Positions 1 through 8,432 of a stretch of DNA of 64,000 nt are shown piece after piece. Source of the stretch: Flavobacterium sp. J49. Lineage in GTDB: Bacteria > Bacteroidota > Bacteroidia > Flavobacteriales > Flavobacteriaceae. How positions within the stretch are numbered: position 1 is the first letter of the stretch; every line of letters begins with the position of its first letter. Under the pieces are notes generated by a model, which did no database searches, was not told where the DNA came from, and saw nothing but the letters and a program-made list of their open reading frames with translations. A program made the position numbers and the translations under genes. The DNA lies in NCBI RefSeq assembly GCF_011742145.1, contig NZ_JAAQQU010000103.1, positions 66,891-130,890 of the forward strand, written 5' to 3'.

Positions 1-1736
1 TAAAGAGGTTTTCTTTCGGAATATTCAATATTGGCATTCATGTAAAAACCGTTTACGACTTCTCTGCCAAAGAACGCCGAAGCAAAGTTCTTCTCATACA
101 ACTTCATGAAATTGTTTTTAAAAAACAAAGTACTAACCGTGTTGACTATGTTTGAAATTGGATTGCCGGGATTGAATTGACTCACTGCGCTTCCGGCATT
201 GACGGACAAGAAACTGTTGTTAAGATTGTTGAATTTATGAGCAAAACTAGCCGTTGCTCTGATTTTTTCTTCGGAAAAGCCATAGTCAAATCGCGAGCCG
301 ATTCGGGTGAATGTCCGTTTTTCTTCATTGCGTTTGGTATACGATAGTCCGGCGTTGATTCTCCAGCCTTGCACCGTATTAAAAGAAGTCGACAGTAACG
401 GACCATCGTAATCAATAGACCATTTTTTAAACGAATTGCGGTAACTGTAGCCATTTAAAATGTCCATTGGTCGAAACTTATTTCGTTTGTTGTCAATGGA
501 ATCCAAGTAGGTTTGCGATTTCTTTTTGGTTTGCAAAACGTCTTTCTTCAAATAATCGGTGGTTTCCTCTTCGGTTAGCGGTACGGGCCGAATGGTGTTC
601 CAAAAGGCATCTTCTTTTTTATTGGCATTTTCCTCAAAAGCCAAAACCTGACTGGTAAAAGTGCGTTTGGTAATTTCGGGTTCAAATTCAAAATTCGAAT
701 ACACATAAGTAAATCTGCCGTTGAGTTTGATGCTGAGCATGCCCGCCACAAAATCGATGGTCTGTGTATTTTTGACCCAAATTTTACTGTTGGTATTATA
801 GCTGAAGCTTTGTTTTAAATTCAGTTGGTCCAAAGCCGGTGTTTGCATTTGGTTTCCTTTGATAGATAAATCGACAGCATAAACAGCATAGGAATCGTCT
901 ACAATATAAATATACCCATCCATAACCGGTTCGGTATTGCGACGCGGAATGACCTTTATTTTGTTGATTTGTTGGCGGTTTTCGGTGAAAAACGAACCTT
1001 CAAATTGGTATTTGTAATAGTTGAAAGCATTGTCAGCAATGGGCGAAACCACATTAATTTCAAACGGAAGGTAATTTTCATAAAAATCAAAATTAACCGA
1101 AGCCGCATTGTTAAAACTAAAGCCATTGTCATTGCCGCTGACTTTTGAGGCCACAATAACTTCTTTCATCTTATCCGGTTTTTGAAAAGTAATTCTCGAA
1201 ACGGTCTCCGATAAATATAAAATACCGCTTCGGGTAGAATCTAAGACTTCATCAAAGAAATCAAATTTTTGTCCCAAAATGGTTTTGGGCGCGTCTTTAA
1301 TTCTGAAGATGCCTCTGGAATAAAAATCGGCTTTGTACTTGGCGGTTTTGGCTGAGTTTTCTTTTTTGTTTTGGATGGCTTTGCGAATGATTTCGTTGGC
1401 CGGATTGTCTTTAGGATTGATGACCACTTCATTCAGAATGATGTTTTCTTCGGCCAAAACAACCTCAATGTCCACCGGTGTTTTATCTATAGTAACCACT
1501 TGTTTGGCGGTTTTGTAGCCTAAATACTGAAAAATAATAGTGTGATTCCCTGAAATCCTGATGTTTAATTCAAATTTTCCTTGTTCGTTGGTGGTGGTGC
1601 CGTTATAAGTGTTTTCTTCAAAGATGTTTACAAAAGGCAACGGATTTCCTTTTTCGTCGGTGACTTTGCCTTTGATTTGGGCAATGGAAATAGTGGTAAG
1701 CAATAAGGTAAAGGCGTAGAGTAATTTTCTAAACAT
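1..1736 (-). CDS. DUF5686 / carboxypeptidase-regulatory-like outer membrane protein (C-terminus cut by window edge)
   Basis: The gene reads leftward from an ATG at 1736 and leaves the window without a stop, so only the N-terminal ~578 residues are seen. It begins with a signal peptide (MFRKLLYAFTLLLTTISIAQ), followed by a CarboxypepD_reg-like beta-sandwich (about residues 20-100: IKGKVTDEKGNPLPFVNIFE). The rest is rich in aromatic beta-strand patterns, with VVNGFYMNANIEYSERKPL at the edge, typical of the DUF5686 family of Bacteroidota surface proteins. This architecture is predicted to sit in the outer membrane; the biochemical function is unknown. It lies 18 bases downstream of aroQ on the same strand and may be cotranscribed with it. 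The family call is firm, the function is not. Confidence 0.8.
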   Translation of the reverse strand, partial: MFRKLLYAFTLLLTTISIAQIKGKVTDEKGNPLPFVNIFEENTYNGTTTNEQGKFELNIRISGNHTIIFQYLGYKTAKQVVTIDKTPVDIEVVLAEENIILNEVVINPKDNPANEIIRKAIQNKKENSAKTAKYKADFYSRGIFRIKDAPKTILGQKFDFFDEVLDSTRSGILYLSETVSRITFQKPDKMKEVIVASKVSGNDNGFSFNNAASVNFDFYENYLPFEINVVSPIADNAFNYYKYQFEGSFFTENRQQINKIKVIPRRNTEPVMDGYIYIVDDSYAVYAVDLSIKGNQMQTPALDQLNLKQSFSYNTNSKIWVKNTQTIDFVAGMLSIKLNGRFTYVYSNFEFEPEITKRTFTSQVLAFEENANKKEDAFWNTIRPVPLTEEETTDYLKKDVLQTKKKSQTYLDSIDNKRNKFRPMDILNGYSYRNSFKKWSIDYDGPLLSTSFNTVQGWRINAGLSYTKRNEEKRTFTRIGSRFDYGFSEEKIRATASFAHKFNNLNNSFLSVNAGSAVSQFNPGNPISNIVNTVSTLFFKNNFMKLYEKNFASAFFGREVVNGFYMNANIEYSERKPL

Positions 1737-1754
1737 AAGTTGAATTTTTTAGGG

Positions 1755-2168
1755 TTATAAAAATGATTGCAGAGCCAATTCGTAACTTTTCAACCCGAAA
1801 CCAATAATAATTCCTTTCGCATTGGGAGAAATAAATGATTGATGACGGAAAGCTTCACGAGCAAATGTATTAGAAATGTGTACTTCAATAACCGGTGTTG
1901 TGATAGCTTTAACAGCATCGCCGATTCCGACAGAAGTGTGTGTATAGGCGGCGGCATTGAGAATAATCCCCTCATAAGTAAAACCAACTTCCTGAATCTT
2001 ATCAATCAATTCGCCTTCTATGTTGCTCTGGAAATAGCTTAACTCTAAGGTTGGGTATTTGTTTTTGAGTTCGTCAAAATAGTCTTCAAAAGTCATATGG
2101 CCATACACTTCCGGTTCGCGTTTCCCCAGCAGATTTAAGTTTGGTCCATTAATAATAATGATTTTCAT
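1755..2168 (-). CDS. aroQ: Type II 3-dehydroquinate dehydratase
   Basis: Converts 3-dehydroquinate to 3-dehydroshikimate in the cytoplasmic shikimate pathway for aromatic amino acids. At 137 residues it is the normal type II length, and the protein is one small flavodoxin-like domain. The N-terminal NGPNLNLLGKREPEVYG carries the catalytic loop, with Tyr22 at the end. NAAAYTHTS (71-79) and EVHISN (95-100, His97) are the substrate-binding and catalytic signatures, and FRHQSFISP follows. The start ATG at 2168 lies directly before the first beta strand. The nearby xerD gene on the other strand is a frequent neighbour of aroQ in Flavobacteriaceae, as I recall. Confidence 0.96.
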   Translation of the reverse strand: MKIIIINGPNLNLLGKREPEVYGHMTFEDYFDELKNKYPTLELSYFQSNIEGELIDKIQEVGFTYEGIILNAAAYTHTSVGIGDAVKAITTPVIEVHISNTFAREAFRHQSFISPNAKGIIIGFGLKSYELALQSFL

Positions 2169-2191
2169 GGTAAAGATTTTGAGTAAAAATA

Positions 2192-2222
2192 AAAAACCGC
2201 TGTCGAACGGACAACGGTTTTG
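2192..2222 (-). terminator. Rho-independent terminator after the 2242-2778 gene
   Basis: Read leftward, a hairpin with arms AAACCGTTGTCC and GACAGCGGTTT and a short loop is followed by a run of T. It lies directly downstream of the porin-like gene, between it and aroQ, so aroQ probably has its own promoter. Confidence 0.8.
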
Positions 2223-2241
2223 TACTAAAGTTATGATTTTA

Positions 2242-2778
2242 TTAAAATCGGTAACCTAAAGAAAGCTGAATGGTTCTGTTTTTTACATCGGCATTTTTAG
2301 AAGCTTCGGTCAAACCGGCAACATAACGCGCCTGAATTAAGAAGTGCTCAGTGATGTTGTAACCTAAACCGCCTGCTAAGGCGAAGTCAAAAGTTTCTCC
2401 TTCAAATTGTGCTTCTACATTTTCATTGACTAAGAATGAAAATTGCGGACCTGCTTCAAAGCTCAACTTATTTTTAGTCAAATAAAACTTTGCCAACACC
2501 GGAACTGTGATATAATTGTAATTGATGTCGTCAAAAGCGGTTTCATCGATTTTTGTTCCTTGAGAAGAATAGACCAATTCAGGTTGCAAGGACAGATTTT
2601 CCAATAGTTTTACTTCTATTAATGCCCCAAAATGAAAGCTGGTATAAGTAGAACCTGCTACGTTATTGCCTTCTAAATTAGAAAAGTTGGCACCGGCTTT
2701 CAGACCAAACTTGAATGTTTGGGCAGTTACAGCGTTAATGCCAAATAGTACAATTAAAATTACGATTGCTTTTTTCAT
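2242..2778 (-). CDS. Porin-family outer membrane beta-barrel protein
   Basis: A 178-residue exported protein: signal peptide at 1-19 (MKKAIVILIVLFGINAVTA, cleavage before QTFKFGLK), then alternating beta strands ending in the aromatic GYRF typical of outer-membrane insertion. The FKFGLKAGANFSNLEG opening and ENLSLQPELVYSSQG match the small OmpW/porin-like barrels (outer membrane beta-barrel domain, PF13568) that are abundant in Flavobacteria. Its substrate is unknown. It is divergent from two similar barrels on the other strand (3060 and 3808), so the three look like a local paralog cluster. Confidence 0.88.
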   Translation of the reverse strand: MKKAIVILIVLFGINAVTAQTFKFGLKAGANFSNLEGNNVAGSTYTSFHFGALIEVKLLENLSLQPELVYSSQGTKIDETAFDDINYNYITVPVLAKFYLTKNKLSFEAGPQFSFLVNENVEAQFEGETFDFALAGGLGYNITEHFLIQARYVAGLTEASKNADVKNRTIQLSLGYRF

Positions 2779-3024
2779 ACTTTTTGTTTTATAAGTTAAC
2801 TGGATTAATACATAAACGGAATTTAGGCCGTTTTAGTATGTTAAAATTGATTTTGACCAATACAAGGGTCTATTTTGGGTTAAGTTTTTAGGATAGGTAA
2901 AAGTGATAAAGAAGAGGATTCCATTGGTAAAGCTTTGTAAAACAGGCAAAAGAGCGCCGGTGTTTTGTTAACAACCTTGTTGATAAGTCGAATACCCCTG
3001 ACAATTCCTATTAATCTAAACCAA

Positions 3025-3032
3025 TAACTTTG
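3025..3032 (+). promoter_or_regulatory. Promoter -7 box for the 3060 gene
   Basis: TAACTTTG matches the Bacteroidota sigma-A -7 consensus TAnnTTTG and lies 28 bases before the ATG at 3060. It is followed by an AT-rich leader ending in AAATTAAACAAACATG, a leader almost identical to that of the next gene. No clear -33 element is seen. Confidence 0.55.
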
Positions 3033-3059
3033 TTGTATTAATTTTAAAATTAAACAAAC

Positions 3060-3674
3060 ATGAAAAAAATTATTTTAACAGTTGCAGCAGTATTCGCTTT
3101 TGGGTTTGCTAATGCACAAGACAAAAAAGAAGGTTCAGAAGGATTTTCTAAAGGGGATTTGTACTTATCTGGTACTTTCAATTTCTCAAATTCTAAAACT
3201 GGAGATTTTAAAACTGACTCTTTCACCGTAGCTCCTGGTTTAGGCTATTTTCTTACTGAAAACTTAGCTATCGAAGGTTCATTAGGATTTACATCTGGAA
3301 AAGAAACTTTAGATATCACGGGAGACGGGGACTTCTTTGAAGTAAAGAGTTCAGGTTTTGGGATCAATGCCGGAGTAAAATACTTCTGGACACCTGCAAG
3401 TAAGTTCTCTCTTTCTGTTGGTGGAAACGTTTCTTACGCTTCAATAAAAGCAGAAGTAGATGGTTTAGGAGAAAGTACTTCTAAAATCATGGGTTTAAAT
3501 GTACCGGTAGGTTTACATTATTTCGTTTCTGATAAATTTGCAATCACTACTTCTTGGGGTGGATTTGCTTATTCATCAAACGACAACGGTGGAAACGGTG
3601 CTGAAAAAACCAACACTTTTGACTTAGGATTAGATTTGTCTGAAGTTAGCTTTGGTTTGATTTACAAACTGTAA
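3060..3674 (+). CDS. Outer membrane beta-barrel protein
   Basis: A 204-residue exported barrel. The signal peptide (1-19, ending FANAQ) is nearly the same as that of the gene at 3808. The mature part has repeating strand/turn patterns (DLYLSGTFNFSNSKTGDFK, APGLGYFLTENLAIEGSLGF) and a C-terminal strand ending FGLIYKL. This fits the OmpA-like/outer-membrane-barrel family (PF13505 type). No enzymatic residues are evident; the role is structural or porin-like by inference. The gene has its own promoter and is closed by a strong hairpin at 3701. Confidence 0.87.
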   Translation: MKKIILTVAAVFAFGFANAQDKKEGSEGFSKGDLYLSGTFNFSNSKTGDFKTDSFTVAPGLGYFLTENLAIEGSLGFTSGKETLDITGDGDFFEVKSSGFGINAGVKYFWTPASKFSLSVGGNVSYASIKAEVDGLGESTSKIMGLNVPVGLHYFVSDKFAITTSWGGFAYSSNDNGGNGAEKTNTFDLGLDLSEVSFGLIYKL

Positions 3675-3700
3675 TTAGTTAAATAACTAATATTCAATAA

Positions 3701-3727
3701 AATCACGCCAATGGCGTGATTTTTTTG
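3701..3727 (+). terminator. Rho-independent terminator
   Basis: AATCACGCCA and TGGCGTGATT pair perfectly and are followed by T6. It separates the two barrel genes at 3060 and 3808. Confidence 0.9.
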
Positions 3728-3807
3728 TTAAAAATTTTAAAATTATAATTTGGATATTGATATAAAAATACTACTTTCGTTTTACTAATTTATAAAATTA
3801 AACAAAC

Positions 3808-4365
3808 ATGAAAAAAGTTTTTTTAACAATGGCTGCAGTATTTGCAGTATCGTTTGCTAACGCACAAGACAAAGGTGGATCTAGCGACATGAAATTTGGT
3901 GTAAAAGCTGGTTTTGTTAGCGCAAATTACGGCTCAGATGCTGATGGCGGAGATGCAAGATCTGGTTTTTATTTAGGAGGTCTAGTAGATTTTGCTATCT
4001 CTGAAAAATTCCACGTACAACCGGAATTATTGTATACTATGGAAGGTAACGGAGAAGAAGAATTTGATTTAAACTTCTTGAGAATTCCAATTATGGCTAA
4101 GTATTATGTAGCTGAAGGTTTCAATTTACAAGCTGGTCCACAGATTGCTTTTGTTGCCGGTGGTGGAGCAGCTAAAGACTATTTAAAATCGATGGATTTT
4201 GGTTTAGGAATAGGTGCGGGTTATGAGTTAGAGTCAGGATTATTCTTTGACGCTAGATATAACTTAGGTTTATCTGATCTTAATGATTTCCCTGCAGGTT
4301 CATTATTAGAAGGTGCAAAAATTACTCAAAATTCTTTTAACGTTGGTTTAGGATACAGATTCTAA
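3808..4365 (+). CDS. Porin-family outer membrane beta-barrel protein
   Basis: A 185-residue exported protein with a signal peptide (MKKVFLTMAAVFAVSFANA) and a PF13568-like barrel: MKFGVKAGFVSANYG, EKFHVQPELLYTMEG and a GYRF C-terminus. It resembles the divergent gene at 2242 (FHVQPELLYT versus LSLQPELVYS) more than its upstream neighbour, although its leader and signal peptide closely match that neighbour. Function beyond an outer-membrane barrel cannot be read. A possible -7 box (TACTTTCG, near 3772) is an imperfect match to the consensus. Confidence 0.88.
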   Translation: MKKVFLTMAAVFAVSFANAQDKGGSSDMKFGVKAGFVSANYGSDADGGDARSGFYLGGLVDFAISEKFHVQPELLYTMEGNGEEEFDLNFLRIPIMAKYYVAEGFNLQAGPQIAFVAGGGAAKDYLKSMDFGLGIGAGYELESGLFFDARYNLGLSDLNDFPAGSLLEGAKITQNSFNVGLGYRF

Positions 4366-4388
4366 TCAATTTAGAAGATTATAATTTA

Positions 4389-4417
4389 AAACCTCTCCAT
4401 GTGAGAGGTTTTTTTAT
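4389..4417 (+). terminator. Rho-independent terminator
   Basis: AAACCTCTC and GAGAGGTTT pair around a five-base loop, followed by T-rich sequence, just after the barrel gene stop. Confidence 0.88.
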
Positions 4418-4443
4418 CTCTATACATTTCGTTTCTTTGTTTT

Positions 4444-5343
4444 ATGAATTGGAGTCCGTATCTTAAAAGTTTTCAATCTTATTTAAAGATTGAGCGTGGG
4501 TTGTCAAAGAATACTATTGATAATTACACTTTCGATTTGGAACGGTTGTGTGTTTTTTTGAATGAAAACAGTATCAGTGTAGCGCCCGAAAAGATTAGCG
4601 AAGAAACTATACAACAATTTATTTATGCCGTCTCCAAAGAAGTCAACGCGCGTTCACAAGCCCGAATTATCTCCGGATTGAAAAGCTTTTTTTCTTATAT
4701 GATTTTCGAAGATTTCCGTACTGATAATCCAATGGAATTGATTGAAGCACCAAAAATCGGTCGAAAATTACCCGATACGCTTTCCGTAGAAGATATTGAT
4801 AATTTGATTGGTGCAATCAATTTGGCCACGCCCGAAGGCGAACGCAACAGAGCTATGCTGGAAACATTATACGGTTGTGGTTTACGTGTGTCTGAAATTA
4901 TAACGCTAAAGATATCTGATTTGTTTTTTGAGGAAGGTTTTATAAAAATTACCGGTAAAGGCAACAAACAACGATTTGTTCCGATAGCCCAATCGACTCA
5001 AAAGTACATAGAGCTTTATAAAGACGCAATCCGAAACCATATGGTCATTGCCAAAGGATTTGAAGACACCTTGTTTTTGAACCGAAGGGGAAAACAACTC
5101 ACCAGAGCAATGGTTTTCACCATTATAAAATCGTTAGCAGTTAAAATCAATTTGGCCAAAAATATAAGTCCGCATACACTCAGACATTCCTTTGCAACCC
5201 ATTTGCTTGAAAATGGTGCTGACTTGCGCTCCATTCAAATGATGTTGGGACACGAATCTATAACCACTACCGAAATTTATGTGCATTTGGATCGTAAACA
5301 TTTAACACAAATCATGCATACATTTCATCCCAGAAAAAGGTAA
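4444..5343 (+). CDS. xerD: Site-specific tyrosine recombinase (XerD-type)
   Basis: A 299-residue tyrosine recombinase of the size used in chromosome dimer resolution at dif. The N-terminal SAM-like core-binding domain spans about residues 4-90 (SYLKIERGLSKNTIDNY). The catalytic domain has all expected residues: Arg148 (CGLRVSE), Lys172 (TGKGNKQR), His244 and Arg247 (HTLRHSF), His270 (LGHES) and nucleophile Tyr279 (TEIYVH). Length, completeness and a housekeeping setting argue for the cellular Xer enzyme rather than a phage integrase. Flavobacteria also encode other Xer-like proteins, so XerC versus XerD naming is by similarity. The start ATG at 4444 gives the usual N-terminus. Confidence 0.92.
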   Translation: MNWSPYLKSFQSYLKIERGLSKNTIDNYTFDLERLCVFLNENSISVAPEKISEETIQQFIYAVSKEVNARSQARIISGLKSFFSYMIFEDFRTDNPMELIEAPKIGRKLPDTLSVEDIDNLIGAINLATPEGERNRAMLETLYGCGLRVSEIITLKISDLFFEEGFIKITGKGNKQRFVPIAQSTQKYIELYKDAIRNHMVIAKGFEDTLFLNRRGKQLTRAMVFTIIKSLAVKINLAKNISPHTLRHSFATHLLENGADLRSIQMMLGHESITTTEIYVHLDRKHLTQIMHTFHPRKR

Positions 5344-5360
5344 TTTATTGGATTTTTATC

Positions 5361-5368
5361 TATTTTTG
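5361..5368 (+). promoter_or_regulatory. Possible promoter -7 box for the receiver-domain gene
   Basis: TATTTTTG is an exact match to TAnnTTTG, 41 bases before the ATG at 5410 in the gap after xerD. The -33 element is not convincing. Confidence 0.45.
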
Positions 5369-5409
5369 TCAAGTCAGAAAAAACAATAATCCCCAAATCT
5401 GTTTTTACA

Positions 5410-5805
5410 ATGAAATTCAACAACGTATTTGTTGTGGATGATGACAAAGTACACCACTTTATCATCAAGAAACTACTTGAGAAAAACAACATACAGGTCA
5501 ATGCCACTTTTTTTGAAAATGGCGATGAAGCTTTGAAAGACCTTAAGTCTAAACTCCTTAAAGGCGAAAATCCGCCAGATTTAATTCTGTTGGACATCAA
5601 CATGCCGGTGCTGGATGGTTGGCAATTCTTGGAAGAATTCAATCTTTTGAAAGAAGACTTTCCCGAAGAAATTACCATCTGTTTGGTTAGCTCTTCGGAG
5701 GATTATTTCAATACTGATATGATTGAACTATTTAAAAATTCTATCGCCAATTACTATGTCAAACCCATGACAAATGATATGGTTAAATCTATTTTCCTAG
5801 AATAA
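5410..5805 (+). CDS. Single-domain response regulator (receiver only)
   Basis: A 131-residue CheY-like receiver with no output domain. The acidic pocket is VVDDDK (Asp10/Asp11), the phospho-acceptor Asp62 sits in LLDINMPVLDGWQFL, the switch serines are at SSS (94-96) and Lys118 lies in YYVKPM. Such stand-alone receivers in Flavobacteria usually relay phosphate from hybrid kinases or act by protein contact. No histidine kinase is encoded nearby, so the partner is unknown. A shared terminator separates it from convergent rny. Confidence 0.93.
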   Translation: MKFNNVFVVDDDKVHHFIIKKLLEKNNIQVNATFFENGDEALKDLKSKLLKGENPPDLILLDINMPVLDGWQFLEEFNLLKEDFPEEITICLVSSSEDYFNTDMIELFKNSIANYYVKPMTNDMVKSIFLE

Positions 5806-5834
5806 AAAAAGGCGGCCATGATGGTCGCCTTTTG
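5806..5834. terminator. Bidirectional terminator between response regulator and rny
   Basis: AAAAGGCGgCCAT and ATGGtCGCCTTTT form a hairpin with A and T tracts on the two sides, suited to stop both convergent transcripts. Confidence 0.88.
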
Positions 5835-5851
5835 TATAATAGATTGTATTA

Positions 5852-7414
5852 TTATTTAGCAATATTCACTGCTCTCGTTTCTCTAATTACCGTGATTTTT
5901 ACTTGCCCAGGATAAGTCATCTCTGTTTGTATTTTTTGTGAAATTTCAAACGATAAGTTAGCAGCCATATCGTCGCTCACTTTTTCGCTTTCTACAATCA
6001 CACGCAATTCACGTCCGGCTTGGATGGCATAAGCATTTTTCACACCGTTGAAGCCAAAGGCAATGTTTTCTAAGTCTTTCAATCTTTGGATATAAGAATC
6101 CAACACCTGGCGTCTGGCGCCCGGTCTTGCTCCTGAAATCGCGTCACACACCTGAATGATTGGTGAAATCAAATATTTCATTTCAATCTCGTCGTGGTGA
6201 GCTCCAATCGCGTTGCAAACTTCTTCTTTTTCGCCATATTTCTCAGCCCATTGCATTCCCAATAAAGCGTGTGGCAAATCACTTTCGGTATCCGGTACTT
6301 TTCCAATATCGTGTAATAAACCGGCACGTTTGGCCAATTTTACATTCAATCCTAATTCGGCTGCCATGATTCCACAAAGCTTGGCTACTTCACGCGAGTG
6401 TTGTAATAGGTTTTGTCCGTAAGACGAACGGTATTTCATTCTTCCGACCACTTTGATGAGTTCAGGATGTAAACCGTGTATGCCTAAGTCGATTACGGTA
6501 CGTTTACCCACTTCAATAATTTCGTCGTCTATTTGTTTGGTTGTTTTAGCAACTACTTCTTCAATTCTCGCAGGGTGAATTCTACCGTCGGTAACCAATT
6601 TGTGTAATGACAAACGAGCAATTTCTCTTCTCACAGGATCAAAACACGAAAGGATAATCGCTTCAGGGGTATCGTCAACGATGATTTCAACACCGGTTGC
6701 AGCTTCTAGAGCGCGGATGTTTCGTCCTTCACGACCAATGATTCTTCCTTTTACGTCATCTGACTCAATATTGAATACAGAAACACAGTTTTCTACTGCT
6801 TCTTCTGTTCCGACGCGTTGGATAGTGTTGATGATTACTTTTTTAGCTTCTTGTTGCGCCGTTAATTTCGCTTCTTCAATAGTGTCTTGAATGTGCGACA
6901 TCGCTTTGGTTTTGGCTTCAGCTTTTAAACTTTCTACCAATTGTTCGCGGGCATCTTCAGCCGAAAGACCTGAGATTACTTCCAATTGCTCTACTTGGCT
7001 TTTGTGTAATTTTTCAAGCTCTTGGTGCTTTTTGTCAAGCAACTCAATTTTTGATTCGTATTCTTTCGTTTTGGCTTCGTAATCGTCGTTGATTTTCTTG
7101 GCTTTGGCCAATTCGCTAGATACTTGTGATTCTTTATCACGAGTTCTTTTTTCAACTTCGGCTATCTTCTTGTCTTTGTTTAGAATTTCTTTTTCGTGTT
7201 CCGATTTTAATTCTAAAAACTTCTCTTTGGCCTGAAGTAATTTGTCTTTCTTGATGTTTTCTGCCTCAATGTTGGCGTCTCTCAAAATTGAACTTGCCTC
7301 TTTCTTTGCATTTTTAACCATGTTGGATACATTGCTTTTCTCCAAGAATTTTGCAATTCCAAAGCCTCCGGCAACGCCAACGATTAACGCAATTATAGTT
7401 AATGTAATTTCCAT
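5852..7414 (-). CDS. rny: Ribonuclease Y
   Basis: A membrane-anchored endoribonuclease that starts mRNA decay. The 520-residue protein has the canonical order: one N-terminal transmembrane helix (3-24, [20 protein letters not shown]), a long charged coiled coil (about 30-200), a KH RNA-binding domain ([21 protein letters not shown]), and an HD phosphohydrolase domain with the metal motif LLHDIGK and the upstream [10 protein letters not shown] histidine. The length is standard. It is downstream of zapA and the 6S-like RNA on the same strand and convergent with a response regulator. Confidence 0.97.
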   Translation of the reverse strand: MEITLTIIALIVGVAGGFGIAKFLEKSNVSNMVKNAKKEASSILRDANIEAENIKKDKLLQAKEKFLELKSEHEKEILNKDKKIAEVEKRTRDKESQVSSELAKAKKINDDYEAKTKEYESKIELLDKKHQELEKLHKSQVEQLEVISGLSAEDAREQLVESLKAEAKTKAMSHIQDTIEEAKLTAQQEAKKVIINTIQRVGTEEAVENCVSVFNIESDDVKGRIIGREGRNIRALEAATGVEIIVDDTPEAIILSCFDPVRREIARLSLHKLVTDGRIHPARIEEVVAKTTKQIDDEIIEVGKRTVIDLGIHGLHPELIKVVGRMKYRSSYGQNLLQHSREVAKLCGIMAAELGLNVKLAKRAGLLHDIGKVPDTESDLPHALLGMQWAEKYGEKEEVCNAIGAHHDEIEMKYLISPIIQVCDAISGARPGARRQVLDSYIQRLKDLENIAFGFNGVKNAYAIQAGRELRVIVESEKVSDDMAANLSFEISQKIQTEMTYPGQVKITVIRETRAVNIAK

Positions 7415-7436
7415 GTTTTGTTAGTGTTTATATATA

Positions 7437-7596
7437 AAAAAAGCCTACATTAGGTGAATGCATAAACTCGTAAAGACAAGTTTTGAGCTAACTCGTTGGT
7501 CAAGGATCCACGATAAAAGTGGCGTGCTTTAGTAACGATGATTTGCTCATTCTAATTTGTTAGTGTTGAGTTTACCAATTAAAATCTAATGTAGGC
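7437..7596 (-). ncRNA. ssrS: 6S-like regulatory RNA (probable 6S-Flavo/SsrS)
   Basis: This 200-base gap between zapA and rny holds a structured RNA read leftward. The ends GCCTACATTAG (7596-7586) and CTAATGTAGGC (7453-7443) pair perfectly over 11 bp and enclose ~130 bases. The 3' arm runs straight into T7, giving a built-in terminator. Inside, CCAC/GTGG and ACGAGTT/AACTTGT hairpins are visible. A long rod closed by a terminal stem, and a position next to zapA (E. coli ssrS is also beside zapA), fit 6S RNA, which binds and restrains RNA polymerase holoenzyme. I infer the identity from layout and position; the central bubble was not modelled. Confidence 0.7.
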
Positions 7597-7621
7597 GGTA
7601 TTGTAATCTATGTTAAGAACG

Positions 7622-7948
7622 TTATTTTTTACCTTCGGTCAGTTCGTCTGCGCCTCGGGTGTCGAGATAGTCGAACAATAAATCATTAATTTTTTTCAAT
7701 CTTTCAAGAGTTTCCGAACCATCAATGGCGTTGTCTACTTGCTTTTGTTCTACCTGAGAGGCAAATTGTAAAGCGCACATGGCCAATACATCTTGCTTGT
7801 CGCGAACAGCGTAGTTCTCCTCGAATTGCTTAATCATCGCATCAATTTTTTTGGAAGCACTTCTCAGTCCTTCTTCTTGTGAAAGGTCTACCGTCAACGG
7901 ATAAACTCTGTCTGCAATTGATAACTTTATTTTAAGCTTATCCTCCAT
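7622..7948 (-). CDS. zapA: Cell division protein ZapA
   Basis: A 108-residue ZapA homologue, which binds and bundles FtsZ at the division ring. The N-terminal globular part (KLKIKLSIADRVYPLTVDLSQEEGLRSASKKIDAMI) matches the ZapA beta-hairpin/helix head. The rest is a long helix for tetramer coiled-coil formation. It sits 3 bases downstream of a coiled-coil gene, with the 6S-like RNA and rny following on the same strand. Confidence 0.93.
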   Translation of the reverse strand: MEDKLKIKLSIADRVYPLTVDLSQEEGLRSASKKIDAMIKQFEENYAVRDKQDVLAMCALQFASQVEQKQVDNAIDGSETLERLKKINDLLFDYLDTRGADELTEGKK

Positions 7949-7951
7949 ATT

Positions 7952-8242
7952 TTAGTCTGACAACTGCGCGATACAGTAATCTATCTCTCGGATTAATGAA
8001 TTTATTTTAAGCTTGGTATCTCGTTTGTTTTCTTCACCGCCTAATAATGAATTGGCCATTTTGAGCGATTCACATTCCGATTTTAAGGTGTTAATCTCAT
8101 CGGTTTGTTTTTGAATCAGGCTTGCAGCTTGTTGTAATTCTGTTCTCAATGCTATAGAATTTTGCTCCAAACTGTTTATTTTCATAAAAAGTTTTTCAAT
8201 CCTATTTTCAACAGAATCAATTATTTCTGCAATTTCACTCAT
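7952..8242 (-). CDS. Small coiled-coil protein upstream of zapA (possible divisome partner)
   Basis: A 96-residue, almost wholly helical heptad-rich protein (IDSVENRIEKLFMKINSLEQNSIALRTEL... split over several heptads) with no signal peptide. Composition and length recall ZapB-like coiled coils. It begins the transcript that continues into zapA three bases later, so the two are almost certainly translated together. A role in Z-ring organisation is inferred from this context; there is no sequence motif that proves it. Confidence 0.75.
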   Translation of the reverse strand: MSEIAEIIDSVENRIEKLFMKINSLEQNSIALRTELQQAASLIQKQTDEINTLKSECESLKMANSLLGGEENKRDTKLKINSLIREIDYCIAQLSD

Positions 8243-8269
8243 AAATTACTTTATTCATTACTTACTTTA

Positions 8270-8299
8270 CAAAGTTAGGATTCTATTTTGTTTGCACAA
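8270..8299 (-). promoter_or_regulatory. Promoter for the coiled-coil/zapA transcript
   Basis: Leftward, TTG (8299-8297) is followed after 19 bases by TAACTTTG (8277-8270), an exact -33/-7 pair of the Bacteroidota type, ending 27 bases before the ATG at 8242. Confidence 0.65.
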
Positions 8300-8432
8300 T
8301 ATTTTTGACAATTATTTATTGCTAATTTTAAACGGATTTATAATAATTTGTTTTTTAAGGAGTTATAAATATATTTCGTACTTGTAAATTTTAACTCACT
8401 TTTTTCATACCTTTATCTAAAATAACTTTTTT

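Noticed and set aside
4444..5343. Integrase of a mobile element
   Set aside because: All Xer features and housekeeping length are present, and there is no attachment site, cargo or tRNA target nearby; a chromosomal Xer recombinase is the simpler reading.
5348..5368. Full -33/-7 promoter in front of the receiver-domain gene
   Set aside because: The TTG at 5348 is only 10 bases from the -7 box, too close for the usual spacing; only the -7 box is kept.
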